Assembly: GCA_949987705.1 (NCBI GenBank)
Contig: OX465282.1
Location: 81,580,070 to 81,644,069 of the forward strand
Source of the DNA: Thereva unica
Lineage: Eukaryota; Arthropoda; Insecta; Diptera; Therevidae
Direction of reading: 5' to 3'
Length of the DNA: 64,000 nucleotides
The position numbers and the translations under genes were made by a program. The notes beneath the pieces were generated by a model. It worked only from the letters and a program-made list of their open reading frames with translations. It did no database searches and was not told where the DNA came from. The stretch's first letter is position 1. Each line of letters starts with the position of its first letter. Below, one piece after another: positions 31,266 through 41,989 of this stretch.

Positions 31266-32111
31266 ATAACGTATACAAGTGAATGAGGTGGTGTTAAAGG
31301 AATTGGAAAAAAATAGGGAGGAAAATCTTACCACACTGGATGATGGCTGGAGCCAGAGAGAGCGAAAATCAGTCAAGCAAACATTTTTGTTCACTTCCAG
31401 ATTTTGCAACGGTATAAACCGGTTTAGTTGCTAACAACCGAAGTGGGGAGCAGTTATCTGTGTGTGTGCATCACTGACATATAATAATGGACTGCTCATC
31501 TGAAATTATTCCATACAAATCGATGGCACTCAAAAGTATAGTTGTCGCACTCATCCATAGACCCCCAAACTGACAAGTAAAAACAGACCTGATTTTATAT
31601 TTTCCCTTTTGCACTAGTGATGTTTATATCTTTTGCTCTTTTCCCCATAGACCCCCGGATTTTGACATACAGAATGTCAGTTGCTAAAACAGGCGTTAAG
31701 AACTTAAATCAGATACACATAAAATTTGGAAATTAATGAAAAAAAGGCATTTTAAAAGGTGAAAAAGTGAAAATAGTGTTTATTAATTTTTTTAAACAAA
31801 ATATTTGTGTTGTTTTAATGAATTGAATTTGTGTGTTGAATTTAAAGCTTAAATTTTAAATTATAGATATTAAATTAGTTTATGGTTTTGTATAAAAATC
31901 CATTACTGGAGCAATGAGAAAAATGCTGATATTGATTTAATTGACGAGCTTCATGTAATATGCCATGCAGTGGATGATGGTTAGTTATGTTCTTTGTTGT
32001 GGTTACTGTTCCTCCTTCTTGATGTAGAATTTGTTGATGCTGCTACTATTCCTCCTTGTTGGGTGACGTTCTGCTATTATAAAGCTGTAATAGAATAATG
32101 GTTATGGAGCC
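31266..32111. other. Non-coding, no feature seen
   Basis: A phrase CATAGACCCCC recurs at about 31556 and 31649 before A/G-rich DNA. Otherwise nothing supportable. Confidence 0.4.
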
Positions 32112-32605
32112 CTACTGTGGTATGGTAATCGTTATGTTTTCCAACAAGTGGTCATCTCTCGTCCAGAGAATGTACTCCACGCTCCTGCCGTAACAAGCAA
32201 ACGGTTCATGACAAGCAATTACTTGCATGATTTGCACACCATTTTCGTAGCCTAAAACAACACTGTTGAAATAGTAGTTGCGATTTCTTTTCCAGAGCAT
32301 CGAGCAAGCTGTCAGATCCGGGTAGGACATCGTCCACGTAGAAATTATGATTAATAACCTCTTGAGGCAACGGGTATCTGTCCGCCTGTTCTTCTGCTAG
32401 TTTCCGTAAGCAGAAGACTGCTAGATACGGTACGCACGCTGTTCCGTAGGTTGCTGTGGTCAACAGGTAGCATCGAATCATTTCACAAGATTGTTCACGC
32501 CACCGATTAGTTGATATTTTTGATGTTCCTGATCCACAATTATTTGTCTGTGCATCTTTCCGATGTCCTCATTAAAGACGTATCGGTAACGACGGAAACG
32601 TAACA
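32112..32605 (-). pseudogene. BEL/Pao RT fragment
   Basis: Upstream frame LRFRRYRYVFNEDIGKMHRQ, then ATYGTACVPYLAVFCLRKLAEE and HNFYVDDVLPGSDSL with the catalytic YVDD, then FRLRKWCANHAS. This order and the Tyr-Gly-Thr block are specific to BEL/Pao RT. A stop lies between the blocks and the rest of pol is absent. Confidence 0.85.
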
Positions 32606-33038
32606 AAATCGTGAATACGTTTTCCTGGATATTTTTATTTTATTTATTTATTTCATAACTAACTGCGTTGTGTGGCAGAAAGAAGTATGGTGGTGTCAAG
32701 CGTGTCGGACTGACTTCATTCATATGTCCACTCGTGCATGAAGGCGCAGTACTGCTCTCGCAGTTGTTCATTTTTACTAAGTTGGCGTTCCATGGAAAGG
32801 AACCTCTTGTATTCTATATCCATCGAATCACCAGGAGTTGTCGGGTCTTTCTTGATTAGAAGCTTAACTATAAATCTTCCCGCAGCATGCCAATTATTTT
32901 TTTTAATTAAAACACTTTTGTTTTATTAAATAAAATATTAATTTTAATCATCGTGAGATACTACACCATGTTGTAGACCCCCGCACTTGGTGGATCCAGC
33001 AAGTCCCAAATGGTATAGGGGAGCTTCTGGATGGCTTC
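32606..33038. other. Non-coding, no feature seen
   Basis: Junction DNA between BEL RT and gag remnants, AT-rich. A large deletion must separate the two if they came from one element. Confidence 0.4.
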
Positions 33039-33611
33039 CTAATGCGTCTCGAACCATTTTAGCCTTAGCTGGTAGTAGTGTTGAGGATGGCTTTCAGGAT
33101 CAGCCAGTAATTGCGTTATCCCTCTAAGAATGCGTTCGCACGCCATCCTTTGTTTTTGGATCAGATTAGCTAACCTTTTGTTGTTAGACGGAGCCTCCAC
33201 CTCATCCATCTTCCGTTTGGGGATGGTGCCCGTTGATGTGTTGTGATGGAATAGAGGCGGCAACTCTGGTTGTTTTGCTGCAGCAAGATCGCTGGCTTCT
33301 TGCTGGATTGGAGCCTCTTTATCTTCCAACCTTTCGTTGCAGTCGGTAAGAGCGTCCTCATAAATCTTTTGTATCGCTTCGTAGAATTTCTTTTGGAAAT
33401 ATGGATGCTCCACCTGAGAAGCATACTTGGACCGAATATCCGAATCGATGCTGTCGAATTTTGCCCATAGTGATTCCAGTTGCGAAATCTTCCTGCGAAG
33501 GTATTCCGCTGTTCTGCGGGAGTTCGAAACCTTGTTGTAATTGGAGACGAGACGTTGTATTTCGCCGCCAATGGTTTGCTGCTCCCGAGCTAGATCGTCT
33601 AAGGCAGACAT
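33039..33611 (-). pseudogene. BEL/Pao gag, N-terminal
   Basis: 190 aa. MSALDDLAREQQTIGGEIQ starts a helical region with ISQLESLWAKFDSIDSDI and EHPYFQKKFYEAIQKIYED, the N-terminal gag pattern of insect BEL elements. The ATG lies about 110 nt inside the primer site. The frame ends without capsid or zinc knuckles. Confidence 0.75.
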
Positions 33612-33635
33612 GATGATTTTGTCGCTGTTATATTA

Positions 33636-33696
33636 CAGATATAGACGTGTCGTTGTAGATGTAGACGTGTCGTTGCAGATGTAGACGTGCCGTTGA
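33636..33696. repeat. 20-bp minisatellite, three units
   Basis: Three tandem TAGACGTGTCGTTGYAGATG units lie between the primer site and gag ATG of the BEL element. Confidence 0.75.
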
Positions 33697-33704
33697 CGTG
33701 CCCG

Positions 33705-33722
33705 ATCACGTCGGGGTCACCA
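33705..33722 (-). promoter_or_regulatory. tRNA-Trp primer-binding site
   Basis: On the minus strand it reads TGGTGACCCCGACGTGAT, complementary to the 3' end of insect tRNA-Trp including CCA. It follows the LTR end AACA with one spacer base. Confidence 0.8.
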
Positions 33723-33723
33723 A

Positions 33724-34086
33724 TGTTATCAATGTTGTCATGTGCTGATAAATGCAAAAATGAAAAATAATATTGTATCAAAGTGATAACAATATGCAAA
33801 ATGACAAATAATTTTATGCTTAATGATTTTATGTTAATTTTTAGAATTACAGAATTTTATTATGATTTTATTATGAGTGTTAACAAATGATAAATGAAAT
33901 TTACGGTTAATGGAACGGTTTATTCCGCGGTCAAATCAGAACTGAATTTAGTTGTTATAATTTTCTTATCCTAAGGTACCTATTAAGCGAAAGATCAGCA
34001 GATTTCTATCTGATTTCCTAGAACTTAGTCTACCAAGTGATTTAAGATCACATGAAGGTAAATGTGTGGGAAGTGTTTAGTCAACA
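33724..34086 (-). repeat. BEL-type LTR
   Basis: 363 bp, minus strand TGTTGACTAAAC...GATAACA, with the primer site next to it. No partner LTR is seen, so the far border is inferred from the TG...CA rule. Confidence 0.6.
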
Positions 34087-34189
34087 AATGTTGTTGACTA
34101 AGAAATATGACTCGAACGGAATTTATGTGGGGAAGGAAGTTAGTTACATTGTTCGGGTGGGGTTTTTGTGTGAAAGAAAATCAGTTATC

Positions 34190-34390
34190 CTATTTCAGTT
34201 AAAAGCTGATTATTTGGATATATAACTTGCCTCCTGTAGATCTCACAAAAGTGAGTTCCACACTGATGATCCAACTGCGAGAGCAACGAATCGGTATTCT
34301 GAACGTCTTCAAGTCTCCAAAATTTCTCCACTTGCTCGGCCAACCGCTCATCCTCTGAACAAATGCCACATATGGGTGATGGATATACAT
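34190..34390 (-). pseudogene. BEL pol fragment before RT
   Basis: DERLAEQVEKFWRLEDVQN, TDSLLSQLDHQCGTHF resembles the BEL/Pao linker between protease and RT, where a DxxL...FWxLE motif precedes a Cys/His pair. It is truncated on both sides and ends next to the BEL LTR. Confidence 0.6.
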
Positions 34391-34439
34391 TATTACTACC
34401 GGTAAATGTAGTTTCGTGACATTTGCTGGTGGGTTATTT

Positions 34440-34830
34440 AAAGTGCACCACTCTTGTAATGCATTCAGTTCCGTCTGAAAGAAGGTTAGTCAACTTGGGA
34501 CCTTACGACATTATCTATTTTAAGGTCATCTGCGTAAAATAGATGTGGCAATTTTTGCAGTTTAACAGACAGATAGGAGATAAATATATTGAATAAAAAC
34601 GGACCTAGATGACTACCCTGTGGAACACCAGAAGTTACGTTGACTTCGTTTGACAAACATCCTTGAAATCTGACGACCTGTATTTTTTCATTCAAATATG
34701 ATTTAATCAATGGCAGGACTTGATCGAATTTTAATAGCTTTATAATTAAAATATGGTGGTCAACACGATCAAAATCCTTGCTGAAATCGGTGTAAACAGC
34801 ATCAAATTGGATGGCCGTTCTATTCGTTAA
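34440..34830 (-). pseudogene. LINE RT fragment
   Basis: DAVYTDFSKDFDRVDHHIL, IQVVRFQGCLSNEVNVTSGV, PQGSHLGPFLFNIFIS, FYADDLKI. Same family as the LINEs at 13205 and 20495. Truncated on both sides; no 3' tail. Confidence 0.85.
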
Positions 34831-35345
34831 GGCATGGGTCGATTAGAGGGACCATCTTATCTAATGGCGGTTGCGGTCTCTATTGTATCCGTTGTAATTA
34901 TTGTTTCGTTTGTATCCTTGTATTGGCCGGTAGTTATTATTATACACATTATAACCATTACTTCCTGTTACTTTGTATGTATATTGCTTATTGTTGAGCT
35001 CGTTTTGCATCGTAATATAGGACGTTTTTTGGTTGGGGCTTGTCTTGCTATTGCTTTTGCTGTAATCTCGGAGAGCGTTGTTAAATTGCTTGCTCTAAGC
35101 ATTAAGGAGGTTTCTGAGCTTGTAATATTAGCCGCGAATGCTTCTATAGAAAATTTCTCGGCTAGTTTTTCTGAACTTTTACTCGTCGCGATTTTTTCTG
35201 AGAAGAATGCTTTGACTAGTTGTCACGACAGCTCTTCTACTTGGTTGGCGAAGTCTATCAGCTATCAGCGTTACCTTGTGTGCAAGCTCTCAGTTGTGCC
35301 AGGATCGCATCGGACGATATTTTTACCAAAAACTTCTGTCTTAGT
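34831..35345 (-). pseudogene. Gypsy gag C-terminal relic
   Basis: Frame pieces with FANQVEELS, EKLAEKFSIEAFAANI and an Asn/Tyr/Arg-rich tail (NGYNVYNNNYRPIQGYKRNN) ending NRDRNRH-stop. This matches the capsid-plus-basic-tail style of errantiviral gag (compare 15630-15935). Several stops. The plus-strand open frame here is only its shadow. Confidence 0.6.
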
Positions 35346-35359
35346 TTATTCCTTATAGT

Positions 35360-35720
35360 CCGGGGAAATTAGCCAAATTTCAAAATGGCTGAAAATTGGT
35401 ATACAGCTTCCTTGTGACTTTCTAAGAAAACAATTTCGGAATCCAAAAAAAAAACATGGCCGCCCGAGATATAGCGTTGTTCTCGAGTTTTGCATGTATC
35501 TCGGTTTTTATATGTCATACAACCCCGTGCAAGGGCCCAAAAATTCACTCTACAACTTTAGTTCTTGCAAAAAAGTTGACTCGATTAATATAACCCCTGG
35601 AAAGTTATTCAAGGTTAAATTTTTCGAAAGTCTTTTTTTGGCCAAGATTTCACTCAAAAACTCATATTTTCGATTTTTTGTTTGATCAGTCAATATGAAA
35701 CGTCATATTTATAAGTTTTT
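35360..35720. other. Probable repeat fragment, non-coding
   Basis: An A/T-rich block with GGCCGCCCGAGATATAGCG and a repeat-like texture. No open frame or border. Confidence 0.35.
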
Positions 35721-35729
35721 TATATTTTT

Positions 35730-36405
35730 AGTTTTAATCTAAATTTCCTGCCTCCACGGTGGTGTTCTTTTTTTCCCCCTTTGTTTTCTGCTTTTCGCCG
35801 TGCTTTTAGCTCTTTGTATTCAGCGATGGTGATTTGACGTGGTCGTAAGGAGGTGAGTCAGTTGTTGTTTTTTCACCGGCTCTGGAAGGTATGGTCTAAT
35901 TGGTTTATATGGTATATACAGTGCGAGTCCCTCGGTGTTTCGTTCCGGTAATCTGTTTATGCGCAACTTGATTGGACCGCCTTAGTTTTTGTTACAGTGT
36001 AGTTTACAGCTTCTGGTTTGTAGGCTCTGGCTAGTTTTTTTGCTGCGTACCGAGTCAAATCTTCAACAGCTCCTTCTTGGATCCTTTGCCTCTTGTCTGG
36101 CCTATGGATTTTGCATGTAGTTTGTTTTGCTGTGTTTTCTGCAGTCAAAACTTGGTCCCTGGTTCTTCCTTCGTGGTTCCTCACTTGTTGTATTTGAGAG
36201 AAGATAGTCCCAAATGCTTTATCCAGCTCGCTTTGTGTCTTCGGACGTTCGTCTTCTCATTCGTTCTTGTTGTGGTCTGCTTTAGTCTCTTAGCTTGATG
36301 TGATGACGGTCTGCATGTGAAGCCCATTGGTGCTTCTTCTCCTTTAGGTGTTATTGGAGCAGCCAGATATCGTCTTTGACTCCACTCGAGTATGCAATAT
36401 CTCAA
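35730..36405 (-). pseudogene. Unrecognised broken coding region
   Basis: Successive frames give protein-like, basic sequence: EWSQRRYLAAPITPKGEEAP, RIQEGAVEDLTRYAAKKLAR, LPERNTEGLALYIPYKPIRP, and a final Lys/Arg-rich tail starting ITIAEYKELKARRKAE. At least two frame changes separate them. The tail ITIAEY...KKEHHRGG resembles the leader ORF of element B (TIAEYRRR...), so this may be a diverged leader or gag region. Function unknown. Confidence 0.35.
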
Positions 36406-36916
36406 GACATGTTATAAAAAGCGGCTAGACTGCTGTATATCAACTGTAACTTTATTGTAATTTGCTTAGCCTATCTATACAGCCCTGAGGTTACGAATAC
36501 CATTATAATAATCGTTAATTTTAAATACCAAGTTCTATTGTACCTAATAATAAATACCAAATCAGCGAATATTTATAAATTCCTCATTTATTCCTTGTTT
36601 AGCGAAATTATCTGTCGCAAATCGTTTACACATGCGCCCGAGCAAGGCCGCAACCTAACACCCCTTGTACATCGTGCATACACAAGAATGCCACCGGCGG
36701 CGCCTTGGCCTCGACCTAGCATGGACAGAGAATGTTCTATGTCGGGTAAATTTATATAAGTAATTTAAGGTTTATCACATTTGAAATTTTCTTGTGGCAG
36801 CATAAATGCATTCAGTGTAGGCCCTACGTGACCTTATAGAAAATTCAGAAGCTAATATACACTGATAGAAAAATTGTCTTGATTCCAGCAATTCCATAGT
36901 CTTCGTTTCGTTGTCT
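36406..36916. other. Non-coding, no feature seen
   Basis: AT-rich with one GC-rich patch at 36625-36720. It borders LTR F. No gene recognised. Confidence 0.4.
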
Positions 36917-38024
36917 TGTTATATATTGTTTTTATATATTAATATATATAACGATGTTTTTTAAAATAATCACTCACGACATAACCGCATACCATGAATT
37001 TGTTATATATAGGTACTTTTTTGTAAATACCTTTTTTATTTAATTTCCTTTACCACGATTTACACATTTATATCTATTTATTTTTTTTTTTTGTTTTTTT
37101 ATAAATTTAATCTGGATTTATTCAAGTTCACTTTTCTTATTTATTTATTTCTTAACAAAAAAAAAACTTTACACGGGACCTTTTACGTTTAACAAAATGG
37201 TTTTAAGTAACTAAAAAACAGTTAGATTTATTTATTTCTTATTCTATTTTTAATAAACTTCTCGAACCGACCACCCGCCGTCGTGATTCAAAAACAAAAA
37301 ACACTCTTTTTTAAAAAATAACCGCCGCCGTGAAAATTTTTATTAATTCTTTTTTCCCTGACAACGCCCGCCGCGCTCGATCGTTAAAAACCACACTTTT
37401 TAAAAAATTGGGGGTGCGCCCGCCGCGGTCGAACGTTCAAACAACACTCAATATTTTTATGCTTCCACCCGTCGGTGGTGGCCAGGAAAACAAACTTCAC
37501 ATGTTGGGGAAACGTGCCCTTGAACTTTATATTAAGTGATAAGGCACCTGCGCAACTTGCTTACATCGCGCTTCTCACGCGGCGTATTACAAGTTGCGCG
37601 ACAATTATCTTGGGGTGGTTCAAGTTACGTTCCCCGCGAATGCCAAAGTCAAGATCACTCCTTTTTTTTTGTTTTCTAATCGCCAGAAAAGCTTGTATTG
37701 TACAAAAGGTAAATTCGTACCTTGCAAATCACGGTGGGAATTTTTTCACAAAATGCGCGCGCTCAGGTTGCGTCTGAGAATGTTACATTTTCCGTTGAAG
37801 TGGATTTTTGTATGAAGATTTTTCCGTTAAGGAATTTTGTATATTTGAAAATAGAAATTAGATAATTATTTTCCGTTTAGGATTTGTTGTTCACAGGGAG
37901 CTCATATTGCATCAAATTCATTGAGAATTTGATGTAAAAGGCTCCCTGTATGAAGGGATATGAGAATTTGTCTAAGGATTTCGTTTTTCACCGAGAATTT
38001 CGACTTTCAAATTCTGTATGTAAC
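36917..38024 (-). repeat. LTR F (D-related)
   Basis: 1108 bp, plus strand TGTTATATATTG...TATGTAACA. It shares ATATAACGATGTTTTT and a CGCCCGCCGCGGTCGA-type GC island with the LTRs of element D, but is clearly diverged. With its polypurine tract it is the 3' LTR of the env-bearing element. Confidence 0.8.
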
Positions 38025-38039
38025 ATTCCTTCCCCCCTG
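38025..38039 (-). promoter_or_regulatory. Polypurine tract beside LTR F
   Basis: CCAGGGGGGAAGGAA directly before TGTTACA on the minus strand, almost identical to the tract of element D. Confidence 0.85.
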
Positions 38040-38282
38040 GAATAAGAGAATCGCTTCGAAACGTAGTTAGTGGGGCGATTCTCTGTTTAGACAGTTTGGA
38101 CAGTTTGTGGTGAATGTTTTGGGTTCGTTTTGCGAACTAGGGGGAGTATATGGGATTGACGTAGCGCAGGTGAGATTTTTCTGGCGATTTCTTAAACCCT
38201 TTTTTATGAAGATGGGTTGTTAGAGCGAGGCGTAGAAATGCATTATAAGGAGGCGTGGTGTATGGCAATATAGCGGCCCGAT

Positions 38283-38644
38283 TTACCCTATGGTTATTGG
38301 GGTCCCAGGCCCTGGTTGTACTAATTGTATGGAAGAGGCTCTTGGTAATGTGTGGTATCTACTTAGAGGCCTAGGTACTGTGTCTATTGATACTGTAGTT
38401 TGTGCAGGCTCGGGGGGTATTAGGTCCCCGTTAGGGGACGTTTGGTCCTCGGAGGTAGTTCTCTCATCCGGGTCTTCTGGCACATGTAGAGCGGGCCAGT
38501 GCCGCTAGTAGCGGTATGCATTTATAGCAAAACTAATAATAGGGCGCCGCTGAATGAGATGGCGGCCGTGGAATGGGTGTGAGTGCGCTCCCATGTTAGG
38601 TGGTTCAACTGCGAGTAGATATCCTGCTACAGTCTCCTGCAGGA
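38283..38644 (-). pseudogene. env C-terminal part, beyond the LINE
   Basis: Continues the env frame from 41990 after the LINE. It reads through a TAG at about 38505-38507 into a Pro/Ser/Thr-rich cytoplasmic-type tail (PEDPDERTTSEDQTSPNGD) that ends about 260 bp before LTR F. A hydrophobic anchor is weak. Annotated as an old, broken envelope gene. Confidence 0.55.
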
Positions 38645-38847
38645 AGATCAGCAATGTCTCCAAACCGGTTGCGTCTTTCATCTTGACTGCACCGCCCAAT
38701 ACCGCTGAAAAGCTTTTAGACCCCACGTTCTGGCCTCCTGGTGCCTTTTCAAAATGTTTTGTCCCTCGCACGCGCGAGCAGCGCACTCCTGATACTCTAC
38801 AAGTTTCAAAAAACTTAAGACGCTTTCCCTCTATTACCAAAATGTGA
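38645..38847 (+). CDS. LINE ORF1, C-terminal remnant
   Basis: The open frame runs from the insertion border to TGA at 38845. It includes SVSKPV-like start then NTAEKLLDPTFWPPGAFSK and an Arg-rich end. DPxFWPxG is a recurrent C-terminal motif in CR1-type ORF1 proteins. It overlaps ORF2 by about 50 nt. Confidence 0.6.
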
Positions 38848-41702
38848 GGGGAATCAGATCTAAAACCCAAGATGTGTTTCTGTCGACTTCGGCCAGTGAT
38901 TTCGATATAATCGCTTTTACAGAAACATGGCTATACAGTGGGATTCTTAATGCCGAACTTTTCGACTCTTCCTTCCAAGTTTTTCGGAGGGATAGATATA
39001 TTGACTCGGAGGCTCGTGGAGGTGGTGTACTACTTGCATGTAGTAACCTTCTCAACTGTTGCTTAATAACGCTTCCTGATTTTTCCAACACTTTAGACAT
39101 TGAGGTCCTCGCTCTCAAAGTCTCCCTTGTTCATAACAACTTATTCTTAATCTGCTGTTACATCCCACCAGATATGTTCAGCACTCTTGACGATAGAGGT
39201 CAAAATCTCTATGATATTCTAATCGCTTGCATAAATCATATCCAAGATATGATGGATTCCAAAGATGAACTCCTACTTGTAGGTGATTTTAACTTACCCA
39301 ATGTTAAATGGGTATCGTGCGATGATGACGATAACTACCTTCCTGGAAACAACCTTAACTCTAAGGAATCCAGCTTTCTGAATTCCTTATTTTCCTGCGG
39401 CTTGTGCCAAATGAGCGGTGTGAATAATATTTTAGGAAGGCGGCTAGATCTTGTATTCTTTTCCGACTCAGACAACATGAATGTTGAGCCTAGCTCAATT
39501 GTCTTGTCACCTGTCGATAATTATCACCCTCCTCTCCTACTGAGCTATTGTTCTGTCTTTAACAATAAGCCAATCCCAGAGGAGCCAACTTTTACCTTTA
39601 ACTTTAAAAAAGCCAACCTTGAGGAACTGTCATCCAAGCTCACTTCGGTCGATTTCAATTGGTTGCTCTTACCTAATGAGTTGGATGTCGATGTAGCCAG
39701 ATTTTACTCCGTCCTGTATGAAACTTTCGCATCCTGTGTACCTATCGAGCCGTTAAAATCATCCAGATCATCCCCACCGTGGTACAACAACGAGTTGAGA
39801 CGTACCAAAAACCTGAAGAATAAACTCTGGAAAAACTACCTGAAGAAGAAAGACACTGCGAGTTTCGATGCATTTCTCAATTGCTATGACCAATTTCATG
39901 CTCTCTCCGAAACCCTCTATAAAGAGTACCTCAGAAACATGGAAGGTAAAGTGTTTGGTGATTCCAGAGCATTCTTTCAATTTATCAACACAAAGAAAAA
40001 AGTTGATAATTACCCTTACACCATGAAATACGAGAACTCCCTTAGTTCTAATTCAGCAGAAATTTGTGACAATTTTGCATCGTTCTTCCTCAAATCTTTC
40101 TCGTCCCCTGTATTCCAACCAGATGAAGACAATTTTCGACATATCAATGCAATCCAAGCGGCTCAAAACTTTTCCCTGTCTATAACCAGGGATGATATCT
40201 CGAAGCATATAAATGAACTTCCACAAGACTTTTCGTCCGGCCCTGATGGAGTCCCTCCAGCTGTTCTAAAATCCTGTGCAGGGGCCCTACTGTCTCCTCT
40301 TCTATGTTTATTTCAAAAATCCCTAAATAAAGGGCGCTTCCCAACCTTATGGAAGAACTCTTTTATAATACCCGTCCATAAGAAAGGCTGTAAAAACGAA
40401 ATATCTAATTATAGGCCAATTGCGAAGTTATCGTCTATACCAAAACTCTTCGAATCTATTATTTATTCTGCTATCGCCCCTATCTGCAAGAGGCTTATCT
40501 CAACAAACCAACATGGTTTTCTTGCAGCCCGTTCCACTACTACTAATTTACTGGAGTTCTCTTCACACACAATTAGAGGCTTTGTCACTGGCTGCCAAAC
40601 TGACTGTGTCTATACAGATTTTAGTAAGGCTTTCGACAAGCTCTCCCACTCTATTATAGTTCTTAAACTAAAGAAATTAGGCTTTCCGCATGCCCTTGTG
40701 GATTGGTTCCAGTCGTACTTAGCCGATAGAACCTACCAGGTTCTATTCCGCGGAGTCAAATCGAAGAATATCGAAGCGTCCTCTGGAGTCCCGCAAGGCA
40801 GCCATCTTGGCCCTCTTCTTTTTATTTTATCAATTGACGATATTGTTACACTGCTAAAGCACTGTAAAATCCTTATTTACGCTGATGACATCAAACTGTA
40901 TCGCCACATAAGGAGTATAGAGGATTGCAAACTTCTGCAAGCAGATCTAAACACCTTCTATTCTTGGTGTTCCAACAACAACCTTGTGCTTAATATTAGT
41001 AAATGCGAGATCATGACTTTTTGTAGGAAACGTGGTGTTATAACTTATGACTATACTTTCCTTGACAACAAGGTCTCCCGTACTGAATCTGTAATCGATC
41101 TTGGGGTTAGGTTAGAAAGTAAGTTGGATTTCTCCACCCACATCAATTATATCTCCTCCAAGGGCAATTCAGTCCTGGGATTTATAAAAAGATGGTCCAA
41201 AGAGTTCAACAACCCCCTCGTCACTAAACACCTGTACGTATCTTTGGTTAGGCCTTTGCTTGACTACGCTTCCCAGGTATGGTCTCCTTACTACTCCTCC
41301 CATGTTAGTAGAATCGAATCGGTTCAAAGGAAGTTCGTCCGGTTTGCACTCAGCCACCTCCCATGGGATGACCCACTCGCTCTTCCGCCTTATGAGAACA
41401 GACTTAAATTGCTCAACTTAAGCTCCCTTCATAAGCGCCGCGAGGTCGCTGACGTTATATTCGTTCATCGACTGATGAATGACAAGGTGGACTCTGGTTT
41501 CTTAAGAAACCGCGCGTCATTTAGAGTGAATAACTACAACCTGAGAGGTGAACCTCTTTTGCACATTAATTCCTCTAACACCAATTATGGCATGTTCGAA
41601 CCCGTTAATCGCATGCTTATAAATACTAACAACAATAGGAGTGTGTTTAGCTTGCTAACCAGTGAAGTTGTCCTTAAAAGGACCCTTCTCAATGTGGCGT
41701 GA
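38793..41702 (+). CDS. LINE ORF2, endonuclease-RT
   Basis: About 970 aa, open from a TGA at 38790. No ATG occurs near the start, so translation probably restarts near the ORF1 stop. Endonuclease: YYQNVRGIRSKT, IAFTETWL, LVGDFNLPNVKW. RT: NYRPIAKLSSIPKLFE, QHGFLAARSTTTNL, YTDFSKAFDKLSH, SSGVPQGSHLGPLLF and the catalytic LIYADDIKLY. The C-terminal part holds WSKEFNNP and LVRPLLDYASQVW, usual for the group. No RNase H. Confidence 0.92.
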   Translation, partial: YSTSFKKLKTLSLYYQNVRGIRSKTQDVFLSTSASDFDIIAFTETWLYSGILNAELFDSSFQVFRRDRYIDSEARGGGVLLACSNLLNCCLITLPDFSNTLDIEVLALKVSLVHNNLFLICCYIPPDMFSTLDDRGQNLYDILIACINHIQDMMDSKDELLLVGDFNLPNVKWVSCDDDDNYLPGNNLNSKESSFLNSLFSCGLCQMSGVNNILGRRLDLVFFSDSDNMNVEPSSIVLSPVDNYHPPLLLSYCSVFNNKPIPEEPTFTFNFKKANLEELSSKLTSVDFNWLLLPNELDVDVARFYSVLYETFASCVPIEPLKSSRSSPPWYNNELRRTKNLKNKLWKNYLKKKDTASFDAFLNCYDQFHALSETLYKEYLRNMEGKVFGDSRAFFQFINTKKKVDNYPYTMKYENSLSSNSAEICDNFASFFLKSFSSPVFQPDEDNFRHINAIQAAQNFSLSITRDDISKHINELPQDFSSGPDGVPPAVLKSCAGALLSPLLCLFQKSLNKGRFPTLWKNSFIIPVHKKGCKNEISNYRPIAKLSSIPKLFESIIYSAIAPICKRLISTNQHGFLAARSTTTNLLEFSSHTIRGFVTGCQTDCVYTDFSKAFDKLSHSIIVLKLKKLGFPHALVDWFQSYLADRTYQVLFRGVKSKNIEASSGVPQGSHLGPLLFILSIDDIVTLLKHCKILIYADDIKLYRHIRSIEDCKLLQADLNTFYSWCSNNNLVLNISKCEIMTFCRKRGVITYDYTFLDNKVSRTESVIDLGVRLESKLDFSTHINYISSKGNSVLGFIKRWSKEFNNPLVTKHLYVSLVRPLLDYASQVWSPYYSSHVSRIESVQRKFVRFALSHLPWDDPLALPPYENRLKLLNLSSLHKRREVADVIFVHRLMNDKVDSGFLRNRASFRVNNYNLRGEPLLHINSSNTNYGMFEPVNRMLINTNNNRSVFSLLTSEVVLKRTLLNVA

Positions 41703-41989
41703 CTCTCTACGTGCTCCACTTCCTTTTTAGTTTTGCATGCTCCTCTGTTTAATGTTTTTGATCTTTTATGTTTTTAATATTTTATGTTTGCATGTCTCAG
41801 CTGAGCCACGGCAGTGGTAAATATTTCTCAGCCCTGCTGGGAAGTGTGCCTTCTGTCTTAGAAGGGAAACTCTATATATGTATATATATACATATATATA
41901 TATATGTATGTATGTGTATGTATATATAGATTTTCATGCTTAGCTGTAAAGTGCGCCTTCTGTGCTAGAAGGGTTAACTCTAATAATAT

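Larger units (their letters stand above)
38645..41989 (+). mobile_element. CR1/Jockey-group LINE, 5'-truncated, in env
   Basis: Flanked by CCTGCAGGA (38636-38644 and 41990-41998). It contains the last part of ORF1, an intact ORF2, and a 3' end in which a ~45-bp block with CCTTCTGTSYTAGAAGGG occurs twice, separated by a TATATG tract. ORF2 is open throughout, so the insertion is fairly young. It cuts the env reading frame. Confidence 0.9.

Noticed and set aside
34834..35358. Hydrophobic 174-aa plus-strand ORF
   Set aside because: It is the complement of an Asn/Tyr-rich gag tail; antisense of such DNA looks hydrophobic.
41940..41989. env codons after the LLQ block on the minus strand
   Set aside because: These bases belong to the LINE 3' end; the target duplication CCTGCAGGA marks the border.
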